A stretch of 26,235 nucleotides of DNA from Rhodobacteraceae bacterium UBA2776 (GTDB taxonomy: Bacteria > Pseudomonadota > Alphaproteobacteria > Rhodobacterales > Rhodobacteraceae). Both the position numbers and the translations under genes were made by a program. The notes under the pieces are model-generated. The model made no database searches. It was given only the letters and a program-made list of their open reading frames with translations, and was not told the DNA's origin. The stretch is taken from NCBI GenBank assembly GCA_002352425.1, contig DEIK01000047.1:41753-67987 (forward strand), given 5' to 3'. Of the stretch, positions 6,542-13,782 are shown piece after piece. Position 1 is the first letter of the stretch, and each line of letters starts with the position of its first letter.

Positions 6542-7954
6542 TTACACCTCAATCTGGTCTGGCGGGTTGTTCAACAGCCCCTCCAGCACATGCATCGCCT
6601 GCTCAAACACTTCCAGCGAGAGCTGCCCGTTCACCGTGATGCGCACCGCATGGGGGGCGCGCCCGTCCAGCAGCGCAAAATCGTCAGCCGAGCGCAACCG
6701 GATACCTTGTTTTTCCGCCGCACGACAAAAATGCGAGGCCCGCCACCCCCGTGGCAGTTGCAACCATAAGAACGGCACATCCTCTCTCCACTTCAAATCG
6801 AACCCCCCCAGAATATTAACCGCCGTATGCACGTAACGATTAACCTGTTCGCGCATTAAACTGCGGATTTTGGCCAGATCGGGGGATTGCAAAACCATTT
6901 CTGCCAGATCGCATATCGTGACGGCCAACCCGAAATGATTGAACTGCGCGGCACGGCGCAGGGCTTGGGTCTTGTTGGCGGGGGCGAGCGCAAAGCCAAC
7001 CCGTAGCGATGGCGTTAATGATTTGGACAATGACGAGACATACCAGCCCAACTCGGGCAGCAACGCGCGATAAGACGGCAGCCCACTGCCCCGCACGTGA
7101 TAACAGTCGTCCTCTAACACAGGGCAATTGTAGCGCCGCGCCACATCGGCCAATTCTTGACGTCGCGCCAATCCCGTAAAGCCGGTTGTGGGGTTATGGA
7201 CCTCGGGCGATGTGCAAAACACCTGTGGGCCATGCGTCTTGCACGCCGCCTCAAGCGCATCGGGCCGCACCCCGTCACGATCGCATCTCAACCCGACAAC
7301 ACCGGCCCGCAACAAACGCGCGGCGTGGCGAAACCCGGCATAGGTCAGGTCTTCGGCAAAAATCACAGGCTTTGGGTCTTTTAGCAGTGTTTGCAGGATC
7401 AACATGATCGCGTTTTGCCCGCCATGGGCCAACACGATGTCTTCGGCTGTGAAACGCCCCAGCTGCACATCCTCGAGCCAGCCGAAAATGGCTTGCTTGG
7501 CGCGGGCTTCGGTGGCCTGACTGGGATAGCGGATCAGGCTGTCATTGGCGGTTTGCGCCATACGGGCGTAGCATTGCCGGATCAAGGATTCCTGACCAAC
7601 ATCTGGCAGCAATGGTGACAACAACTCAATGCGCTCGACCGTATGGGTTGGCCGCACGGCCACCTCGACCACTGGCAACGCACTGTGACCCAAGTTGGAT
7701 TTGGGCTCGGGTGCCGCAACAAACGTCCCGCGCCCAACCGCCGCGCTAAGCCGGCCTTCGTCGGTCAATTTCGTATAGGCCCGCGCCACCGTGCCCGGCG
7801 TGACCTTCAACTGCCAGCCCAATTCACGCACAGGCGGCAAACGCTCACCGACTTCTAATTGTTCCGATACAATCGCGTCACGAATGGCTGTCGCCAAAGC
7901 GATATACTTCGGACCATCCGCTGCCGACAGATCAGGGAACCAAATTGTATTCAT
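6542..7954 (-). CDS. MocR-type regulator (GntR HTH fused to aminotransferase domain)
   Basis: A 470-residue fusion. Residues about 15-80 form a GntR winged helix-turn-helix (LPPVRELGWQLKVTPGTVARAYTKL, then GRGTFVA, a typical wing end). Residues about 110-460 form a fold-type I aminotransferase domain: HGGQNAI (177-183), HNPTTG (253-258), VLEDDCYH (279-286) with the cofactor-ring Asp, and SLSKSLTPSLRVG (308-320) with the PLP lysine at 311. Such proteins usually sense an amino acid or PLP and control a neighbouring gene rather than act as free aminotransferases. It is divergent from a DUF1127 gene, and an ATTGTA-N5-TACAAT palindrome overlaps its own start codon, which points to autoregulation. 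The effector cannot be told. Confidence 0.93.
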   Translation of the reverse strand: MNTIWFPDLSAADGPKYIALATAIRDAIVSEQLEVGERLPPVRELGWQLKVTPGTVARAYTKLTDEGRLSAAVGRGTFVAAPEPKSNLGHSALPVVEVAVRPTHTVERIELLSPLLPDVGQESLIRQCYARMAQTANDSLIRYPSQATEARAKQAIFGWLEDVQLGRFTAEDIVLAHGGQNAIMLILQTLLKDPKPVIFAEDLTYAGFRHAARLLRAGVVGLRCDRDGVRPDALEAACKTHGPQVFCTSPEVHNPTTGFTGLARRQELADVARRYNCPVLEDDCYHVRGSGLPSYRALLPELGWYVSSLSKSLTPSLRVGFALAPANKTQALRRAAQFNHFGLAVTICDLAEMVLQSPDLAKIRSLMREQVNRYVHTAVNILGGFDLKWREDVPFLWLQLPRGWRASHFCRAAEKQGIRLRSADDFALLDGRAPHAVRITVNGQLSLEVFEQAMHVLEGLLNNPPDQIEV

Positions 7955-8034
7955 TACAATCTTTCATTGGACGTTACAGGATTCGCATTGTACCCTTACT
8001 TCATAGCAAATCGTCACCTTTGTATCAATACAAT
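7944..8034. promoter_or_regulatory. Repeated ATTGTA/TACAAT sites between mocR-type gene and DUF1127 gene
   Basis: Three sites share one half-site. A perfect palindrome ATTGTA-TTCAT-TACAAT lies at 7944-7960 over the start codon of the regulator. A single ATTGTA is at 7987-7992. A second palindrome, TTGTAT-CA-ATACAA, is at 8020-8033, followed by T, just upstream of the DUF1127 ribosome site. GntR and MocR regulators bind such repeats in the space between themselves and a divergent target, so this is the natural operator candidate. TACAAT on either strand could also act as a -10 box, so promoter and operator functions may overlap. Confidence 0.5.
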
Positions 8035-8052
8035 ACTTATCAGGAGCGCGCC

Positions 8053-8286
8053 ATGACCATGACATCAACCAGCCCCGCACAGCGCAGCATCGCGTTGCAA
8101 AGCCGCCTACCCCAATCGCCTATGGCGTTGGTGGTGATCACGGTGGCAACGACGCTCCTGACCTGGGACCTGCGCCGCAGCACGCGACGCGTTTTAAAGA
8201 CTTTAACTGATTCCGAGTTGCAAGACATCGGACTGACACGCGACGAAGCCTATACGGAGGCCCGTCGTCTGTTCTGGCAGGGCTAG
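8053..8286 (+). CDS. DUF1127 domain-containing small protein
   Basis: A 77-residue basic protein. The C-terminal part (about residues 38-74) is a DUF1127 domain: W-x-L-R-R-S-T-R-R-x-L-x-x-L-T-D-x-E-L-x-D-I-G-L-T-R-x-E-A, ending in RRLFW. Residues about 24-37 are hydrophobic (MALVVITVATTLLT). Small DUF1127 proteins are RNA-binding regulators in some Alphaproteobacteria (CcaF1 of Rhodobacter is the case I know), others are phosphate or stress related. The ATG at 8053 has a strong CAGGAG six bases upstream. The gene is divergent from a MocR-type regulator, with palindromic sites between, and is followed by two hairpins. Its role here is not established. Confidence 0.88.
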   Translation: MTMTSTSPAQRSIALQSRLPQSPMALVVITVATTLLTWDLRRSTRRVLKTLTDSELQDIGLTRDEAYTEARRLFWQG

Positions 8287-8305
8287 TTCCCTGTGCTGCC
8301 AGAAC
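8271..8305 (+). other. Stem-loop spanning the DUF1127 stop codon
   Basis: GTTCTGGCAG (8271-8280) is perfectly complementary to CTGCCAGAAC (8296-8305), and inside the loop GGG and CCC can extend the pairing. The stem includes the last codons, and the TAG stop lies in its loop. A pyrimidine-rich linker follows, then a second, terminator hairpin. Such a tandem structure is typical of sRNAs cut from the 3' end of an mRNA, but it may simply protect the transcript end. Confidence 0.6.
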
Positions 8306-8313
8306 CTCTTCCT

Positions 8314-8341
8314 GGGGCCGGCTAGTCCGGCCCCGTTTTTT
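8314..8341 (+). terminator. Rho-independent terminator after DUF1127 gene
   Basis: GGGGCCGG (8314-8321) pairs perfectly with CCGGCCCC (8327-8334) around the loop CTAGT and is followed by G and six T (8336-8341). This is a strong intrinsic terminator in the DUF1127 direction. Confidence 0.93.
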
Positions 8342-8369
8342 CGCTCGTAACAAAAACGGGGTGTTGCGT

Positions 8370-8789
8370 TCACCGAGGGGGTATTGAGTAGGTCAACCCT
8401 GCCCGCGCCACCGGCTTTTCATTGCCCTCGGAATAGATCATCACATCGCCAACCGCTAAAACCCGCCCCAATTTGTGGATGGTGGCCACTGCAATCAGAT
8501 CACAGCCTGCCGCCGGTTTGCGCATGAAATCAATCGAGCAATTCGTTGTGACCGCCAAGGCTTGCGGTCCAATCATCCCCATCAGGGCCAGATAAAAGGA
8601 GATATCAGCCGAGGCAAACATCGACGGCCCATTCACCGTATTGCCCGCCCGCAAGTTGTGGTCCCCAACCTGCAGCCGCACCGTGGCCTGATGGTCGGCC
8701 AAGCTTTCGACAATGAAGTTATCTGTCATATGCGGAAAATGCTCTTCCACGAACGCTTGCATTTCATCGACAGTCATTTTTAGCGTCAT
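8370..8789 (-). CDS. PaaI-family thioesterase (hotdog fold)
   Basis: A 139-residue single hotdog domain. The motif GNTVNGPSMFASADISFYLAL (starting near residue 49) corresponds to the G-x-x-H-G-G-x-x-x-x-x-x-D segment of PaaI-type acyl-CoA thioesterases, with Asn-Gly-Pro in place of the usual His-Gly-Gly; the later strands TNCSIDFMRKPAAG and GRVLAVGDVMIYSEG fit the sheet. Such enzymes hydrolyse small acyl-CoA or phenylacetyl-CoA-like thioesters. The ATG at 8789 has AGGGAAAG upstream; an in-frame ATG 12 bases downstream is also possible. The gene is divergent from the enoyl-CoA hydratase-like gene, so the two may share a promoter region and an acyl-CoA-linked role (inference). Confidence 0.85.
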   Translation of the reverse strand: MTLKMTVDEMQAFVEEHFPHMTDNFIVESLADHQATVRLQVGDHNLRAGNTVNGPSMFASADISFYLALMGMIGPQALAVTTNCSIDFMRKPAAGCDLIAVATIHKLGRVLAVGDVMIYSEGNEKPVARAGLTYSIPPR

Positions 8790-8851
8790 GGCGCTTTCCC
8801 TTTTGTTACTGCACGCCTAGAGTTACGAATAATTCAAGGGAGAGCAAGCAG

Positions 8852-9640
8852 ATGTCCGACATTTTATTACGCAATGACGCCGATGGTATCGCAACCCTGA
8901 CGCTGAACTCGCCAAGCAACCTGAATGCCCTGTCAGATGCGATGCTGGCGGCGTTGCAAGCGCAATTCGATGCGCTGGCCACGGACAACACGATCAAGGT
9001 GGTGATCCTGCAAGGGGCTGGCAAAGTGCTTTGCGCTGGCCATGATCTAAAGGAAATGACCCGCGGGAGGGCCAACGATGACGCAGGTCGCGCCTATTTC
9101 CACGACCTGTTCAGCCGTTGTGCCACTGTGATGCAATCCATCACCCGCCTGCCCCAACCTGTGATCGCCAAGGCTCACGGCATCGCCACTGCCGCCGGAT
9201 GCCAGCTGGTGGCGACCTGCGATCTGGCCGTGGCGGCCCATGGCACACGGTTTGGTGTCAACGGCGTCAATATCGGGCTGTTTTGCTCAACCCCAATGGT
9301 CGCCCTGACCCGCAACGTGCCGTACAAACAAGCGTTTGAAATGCTCACGATGGGGTCATTCATTGATGCTGCAAAGGCCGCCGAAATCGGCCTAATCAAT
9401 CAAGCGGTTGAGGCCGAGGCGCTGGACGCCGCCGTCATGGATATGGCGCAAACACTGGCCAGCAAAATGAACGGCGTGCTGGGGATCGGCAAAAAGGCAT
9501 TCTATGAACAAATGCAAATGCCACTGGCCGACGCCTATACCTACACTGGCGACGTGATCACCGCCAACATGATGATGCGCGACACCAGAGAGGGCATCGC
9601 CGCATTTCTGGAAAAACGAAGCCCGGATTGGCCGTCTTAG
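8852..9640 (+). CDS. Enoyl-CoA hydratase/isomerase family protein lacking both catalytic Glu (ECHDC3-like)
   Basis: A 262-residue crotonase-fold protein. The oxyanion-hole and CoA-binding elements are present: CAGHDLKEM (residues 61-69) and KAHGIATAAGCQLVATCDLAVA (107-128). The two acid/base glutamates of classical hydratases (Glu144 and Glu164 in the rat enzyme) are replaced: the first by Gln118 in AGCQL, the second by Gly138 in FGVNGVNIG, where hydratases read F-x-x-P-E. The same pattern is found in ECHDC3-like proteins, so the hydratase name is doubtful and another acyl-CoA reaction or a non-enzymatic role is possible. AGGGAGAG supports the ATG at 8852. It is divergent from a PaaI-type thioesterase, another acyl-CoA protein. 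Confidence 0.9.
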   Translation: MSDILLRNDADGIATLTLNSPSNLNALSDAMLAALQAQFDALATDNTIKVVILQGAGKVLCAGHDLKEMTRGRANDDAGRAYFHDLFSRCATVMQSITRLPQPVIAKAHGIATAAGCQLVATCDLAVAAHGTRFGVNGVNIGLFCSTPMVALTRNVPYKQAFEMLTMGSFIDAAKAAEIGLINQAVEAEALDAAVMDMAQTLASKMNGVLGIGKKAFYEQMQMPLADAYTYTGDVITANMMMRDTREGIAAFLEKRSPDWPS

Positions 9641-9741
9641 CCAAGGCCATTCAAATGCTATATTGTTTTTGCAAACAACACCCTAACAGGCAGCCGAGCT
9701 TTTGTTAGCACGGCACCATAACGTTCAAAGGCCCCCCTTTC

Positions 9742-11103
9742 ATGACCAAAGGCATGAACATATTGGCAGCCACATGTGCTTTTGTGGGGATGGCCTGCGC
9801 AGCCCTTGCCCAAGACCTACACTCAAACCTGCCAAAACCGATTTTGGCCAGCGAATTTCCTGAAGCGGACATTGATTTGATCGTGCTGGGTTGGGATCTG
9901 TTCTTTGACCCGATTCTGTCGGGCAATCGCAACATTGCTTGCGCCACGTGTCACCACCCCAGCCTTGGCACCTCTGATGGGATGTCATTGTCGATTGGTG
10001 AAGGCGGCTATGGTCTTGGCCCAGCACGCCGCCCCGTTGCCGGCAACATGCCCAAAGCCCGTATCCCGCGCAATGCCCCCGCACTTTACAATCTAGGAGC
10101 CGCCGAATTCACTGTAATGTTTCATGACGGACGGGTTGAAAAAGACGCAAACGCCCCCTTCGGCATAAAAATGCCCGACGGATTGGCCCTAGAGCGCCCA
10201 ATGCCCTCGGTCTTGGCCGCCCAAACGATTTTGCCGATCCTGTCAGCAGATGAAATGGCAGGTCACGGGGATGAAAACCCGATCAGCATCGCGGTGGCGG
10301 CTGAAAACCACCGTGGTCCGGATGGCGCGTGGCAACAACTGGCCGACAGGGTTGCCACGATCCCGGCCTACCGGCAACGATTTACCAAGGTGAACGGGCG
10401 GGATGCGCCGCTGCACATCACCGACATTGGCCGCGCTTTGGCCGCCTTTATTGCCTATGAATTCCGCGCCACCGACAGCGCCTTTGACCGTTTCTTAAGC
10501 GGCAACACGCGGGCGCTTGACCCGTTGCAAAAACAAGGAATGTCGCTGTTTTACGGCAAAGCCAATTGCGCCACCTGCCACGCAGGCCCATTCCAGACAG
10601 ATCACAGCTTTCACGCCATTGGCTTGCCGCAGTTTGGCCCGGGCAAAGCCCACAGCGACAATCCGGCGCATGATTTGGGGCGCGGCGGGCTGACGGATCA
10701 CGGTGCCGACAGCTACCGCTTTCGCACCCCCTCCTTGCGCAACATTGCCTATACGGCGCCTTATGGCCATGACGGGGCGTTCCAGACCCTTGAGGCGATC
10801 CTGCGTCATCACCTTGACCCCATCGGCATGATCGGGACTTATGACCGATCTCAAGCATCACTGCATGACCTTGACAGCGCGAAAGACTGGGCCATTTTGG
10901 ACAGCCCAGAAGACGTCATCGAGATTGCCGCAGGTGTTGAAATTGAACCGGTTGCGCTTTCGGAAACTGAAATCAGTGCGTTGATTGCCTTTTTGAACGC
11001 CCTAAGTGATGTCGAAAACGCCAAAGGGCGGCTCAAGGTACCCTCCGCCCTGCCCTCGAACTTGCCGCTTGATCCCGTGCCCGATACCCCAAAGCGCCCT
11101 TAA
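9742..11103 (+). CDS. Di-heme cytochrome c peroxidase / MauG-family protein
   Basis: A 453-residue exported protein. Residues 1-24 form a signal peptide with an ALA-Q cleavage site. Two heme-attachment motifs are present: CATCH at 67-71 (N-terminal domain) and CATCH at 276-280 (C-terminal domain), the layout of bacterial CcpA/MauG proteins. Further family marks are NAPALYNLG, MFHDGRV (126-132; many relatives have FWDGR here), LSADEMAGH, and FRTPSLRNIAYTAPYGHDG in the second domain. These proteins act in the periplasm, either reducing peroxide with electrons from cytochrome c or oxidising a protein partner; no mau genes lie nearby, so the first is simpler. The ribosome site is weak (AAGG), and an in-frame ATG 12 bases downstream is possible. 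The stop lies 1 bp from that of the convergent MFS gene. Confidence 0.92.
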   Translation: MTKGMNILAATCAFVGMACAALAQDLHSNLPKPILASEFPEADIDLIVLGWDLFFDPILSGNRNIACATCHHPSLGTSDGMSLSIGEGGYGLGPARRPVAGNMPKARIPRNAPALYNLGAAEFTVMFHDGRVEKDANAPFGIKMPDGLALERPMPSVLAAQTILPILSADEMAGHGDENPISIAVAAENHRGPDGAWQQLADRVATIPAYRQRFTKVNGRDAPLHITDIGRALAAFIAYEFRATDSAFDRFLSGNTRALDPLQKQGMSLFYGKANCATCHAGPFQTDHSFHAIGLPQFGPGKAHSDNPAHDLGRGGLTDHGADSYRFRTPSLRNIAYTAPYGHDGAFQTLEAILRHHLDPIGMIGTYDRSQASLHDLDSAKDWAILDSPEDVIEIAAGVEIEPVALSETEISALIAFLNALSDVENAKGRLKVPSALPSNLPLDPVPDTPKRP

Positions 11104-11104
11104 C

Positions 11105-12295
11105 CTAGCCTTGCGAGCCGACCCGCAGCAACGACGCCAACCCCAAAGCAATCAACCCAAGGCCCAGACTGCCAACAAGCAAAGCCGTGGCCCCGCCAAA
11201 TCCCAGCAACAACGCCCCGACCAGCGGGGCCAAGGCCGTCGCGAACAACGGCACCGTCGCAATCGCGCCTGACACCGCGCCAAACTGCGCCACCCCCATG
11301 ATGTCAGCAATCAAAATGGGGCGCAGGATGCTCATCATCCCGACCGACGCGCCTTGAATGGCCGCAAACACGAACACCAACATCGGTGCCATGCCCGCCG
11401 CCATCAAAGTGGTGCTTGATACGATCAACCCCACCAGTGCCAATCGCGTCGAGAATAACGCTGTGATGCGCGCGCCGTTCACCATCAACACCAAACGCCC
11501 AATCACCTGAAACGGGCCAACCACACTGGCGGCCAGCACGGCCGTGGTCTTGGCGATGCCAAATCCGGTAAACAGCGGGATGAAATAGGTCACCAACAGG
11601 GTGTGGTTCATCGCCGCCAAGCCAAAAGCCCCTGCCAGCAGCCAAAAGGACGGGCGCCGAATGATTTGACGCAGCGGCACTACGCTGACATTGGCGGTGG
11701 CGGTAGGAGCAGCCTCGCGGCGACGCAACCGGCGGGATGCAAAAAAGAACAGCGGCACGGTGACAAACAGTTGCAACAACCCAAACGCCATCACCGCCCC
11801 GCGCCACCCGAACCGTTCGGCCAAAACCGCGCCCAACGGGAACGCCAACGTCGAGGCCAGACCCGCCACCAGCGTCACCCGAATGATTGCCACCCTTGCC
11901 CCCGCCCCCAATCGGCGGGTCAAAAAAGCAAAACACATGTCGTAAAAACTGGCCGCCATCGCCAGACCAATGATCGCCCAAACAATGTACCATTGTGCCA
12001 GCGTTTGAACCTGCGACAGGCCGAGCAGCGCCAAGCCCCCCAAACCCGCGCCAGCCGTCAGCATTTCTGCCCCCAGCCCGCGATCGACCAGTCGTCCGGC
12101 CAAACCAACCGTGAACCCGGACACAACCAACGCCAGCGTCAAGCCAATTGCCAGCGAGGCACGATGCCAGCCCGTGTCGGTCTCGATCCAGACCAGCAGC
12201 GCGCCGTAGCTGTAAAACAAACTGGCCCAGCCGATGGTCTCGCCCAAGGCCAACATCCAGATTGCGGTGTTGTCACGGCTGCCCTCGGGCGTCAC
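11105..12295 (-). CDS. MFS transporter
   Basis: A 396-residue inner-membrane protein with about 12 hydrophobic helices in two halves, joined by a basic cytoplasmic loop (SRRLRRREAAPTAT). Features of the major facilitator superfamily include a short basic loop after helix 2-3 (AGRLVDRGLG) and LTRRLGAGAR between helices 4 and 5. It resembles MFS proteins of the monocarboxylate/oxalate-formate type, but the substrate cannot be assigned. I chose the GTG at 12295, four bases after the stop of the M32 peptidase gene, which leaves about 14 residues before helix 1; a longer frame runs back inside the peptidase gene and is unlikely. It is the last gene of the ctaA-M32-MFS run. Confidence 0.87.
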   Translation of the reverse strand: MTPEGSRDNTAIWMLALGETIGWASLFYSYGALLVWIETDTGWHRASLAIGLTLALVVSGFTVGLAGRLVDRGLGAEMLTAGAGLGGLALLGLSQVQTLAQWYIVWAIIGLAMAASFYDMCFAFLTRRLGAGARVAIIRVTLVAGLASTLAFPLGAVLAERFGWRGAVMAFGLLQLFVTVPLFFFASRRLRRREAAPTATANVSVVPLRQIIRRPSFWLLAGAFGLAAMNHTLLVTYFIPLFTGFGIAKTTAVLAASVVGPFQVIGRLVLMVNGARITALFSTRLALVGLIVSSTTLMAAGMAPMLVFVFAAIQGASVGMMSILRPILIADIMGVAQFGAVSGAIATVPLFATALAPLVGALLLGFGGATALLVGSLGLGLIALGLASLLRVGSQG

Positions 12296-12299
12296 AGGG

Positions 12300-13778
12300 T
12301 CAAACCCCGTAAATCGCGCCGAATTTGGCCTCCAGATAGTCCAGCAAAGGCGCTTCGGAGGGCGCAAACCCGCAGGCCTGTTCGATCACGTCACGGGGCT
12401 GTAGCAAACCACCGTATTGCTGCACATTTTCGCGCAACCATCCCGTGGCAGCTGAGGTGTCACCCGCCGCCAGCCCAGCATCCAACTCCGGCAGAGCCGC
12501 GCGCATCGCCTTGTTCAAACAGCCAGCATAAACATTGCCCAAAGAATAGGTTGGGAAATAGCCAAACAGCCCGACCGACCAATGCACATCTTGCAAACAG
12601 CCATTCGATGGCTTGTCGACGGCCACACCGAAATCGGCCTCGAACCGCTCGTTCCATGCATCCTGCAAATCCGACACCGACAAATCACCGGCAATCATCG
12701 CGCGCTCCAGATCAAAGCGCATCAAAACATGCAGATTATAGTGGATTTCATCCGCCTCGGTGCGGATATAGCCGGAATTTACGCGATTCACAGTGCCATA
12801 AAACGCTTTGGCATCCGCCACGCCGACATCGCCAAAGGCGTCTTTCATTTCGCCAAACAACCAGCCGGTAAAGGCCGCGCCACGGCCGATTTGGTTCTCG
12901 TAAATCCGGCTTTGGCTTTCATGCACCCCCATCGAAACGCCTTCGCCCAAGGGGGTTAGCAAATAGGCCTCGTCGATGTTTTGCTCATAGCAGCCGTGAC
13001 CAACTTCGTGGATTGTGGAATAAAAGCAGTTGAACGGATCGGCTTCGTTTGTGCGGGTTGTGATGCGCACGTCTTGGCCGGACCCGCTTGAAAACGGATG
13101 CACCGCCTTATCAACGCGGCCATGGGCGAAATCATAGCCAAATGTGCGGGCCAAATGGCGGGTCAGCTTCATTTGTTTGGCTTCATCAAACGTACCACTT
13201 AGGGCGGCAGGTTGATTTGGCGCATTCAACACCCGTTCGCGCAGATCGACCAATTTGGGACGCAATGCGTTGAACATCGCCTCCAGATCGCTGGCTTTGG
13301 CATTTGGTTCGTAATCATCCAACAAGGCGTCATAAAGGTCGCCGCCATCCGCCAGCGCCGCCGCCTCTTCGCGTTTCATATCAAGGACCTGCATCAACAT
13401 CGGTGAAAACGCCGAGAAATCCTCGTTTTCACGCGCTTCTGCCCAAACACCTTGGGCTGTGGAATGCAGCTTGGCCTGTTCGGCGGCCAATTTGGCGGGA
13501 ATGCGCATGGTGCGCTCATAGGCGCGCCGAATGTGGCGCATGTTGGCTTGGCCAACCGCGTGCAGTTTACTGTCGTCAATTTGGTCCAGCAAATCACCAA
13601 CACGCCCATCGGTGCGCCGTGCATGGATCACCCCGCTGATCGCCGCCATTTCCTCGCTGCGCTGCTCGCCCGCGCCACGCGGCATCGTGGTTTCCTGATC
13701 CCAGCCCAACCGGCCAGCAATCTGCCCCAAGGCTTGGGTGTCTCGCTCGAACGCCATCAACTCATCATATGCAGTCAT
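12300..13778 (-). CDS. M32-family metallocarboxypeptidase
   Basis: A 492-residue cytoplasmic zinc peptidase of the thermostable carboxypeptidase Taq family, which trims C-terminal residues from peptides. The signature motifs appear in order: HPF (227-229), DVRIT (236-240), the zinc site HEVGH (257-261), HESQSR (286-291) with the third zinc ligand Glu287, and a later YIRTEADEIHY block. Length is normal for the family (about 490-510). The ATG lies four bases after the ctaA stop, with AGAGG inside the end of ctaA as ribosome site, so it is surely co-transcribed with ctaA. The link with heme A synthesis is probably one of shared transcription only. Confidence 0.96.
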   Translation of the reverse strand: MTAYDELMAFERDTQALGQIAGRLGWDQETTMPRGAGEQRSEEMAAISGVIHARRTDGRVGDLLDQIDDSKLHAVGQANMRHIRRAYERTMRIPAKLAAEQAKLHSTAQGVWAEARENEDFSAFSPMLMQVLDMKREEAAALADGGDLYDALLDDYEPNAKASDLEAMFNALRPKLVDLRERVLNAPNQPAALSGTFDEAKQMKLTRHLARTFGYDFAHGRVDKAVHPFSSGSGQDVRITTRTNEADPFNCFYSTIHEVGHGCYEQNIDEAYLLTPLGEGVSMGVHESQSRIYENQIGRGAAFTGWLFGEMKDAFGDVGVADAKAFYGTVNRVNSGYIRTEADEIHYNLHVLMRFDLERAMIAGDLSVSDLQDAWNERFEADFGVAVDKPSNGCLQDVHWSVGLFGYFPTYSLGNVYAGCLNKAMRAALPELDAGLAAGDTSAATGWLRENVQQYGGLLQPRDVIEQACGFAPSEAPLLDYLEAKFGAIYGV

Positions 13779-13782
13779 TTGC

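Noticed and set aside
9641..9741. TTGTTT-TTGC-AAACAA hairpin after the ECH-like gene as a terminator
   Set aside because: Six A-T-rich pairs without a following T run are too weak.
12296..12367. Longer start of the MFS gene inside the M32 peptidase gene
   Set aside because: The added residues are out-of-frame peptidase sequence; GTG at 12295 right after the peptidase stop fits an operon gene.
11603..12871. Long plus-strand open frame opposite the MFS and M32 genes
   Set aside because: It is antisense to two well-recognised genes and encodes a repetitive Arg/His/Pro/Gln-rich sequence, the usual shadow of GC-biased codons.
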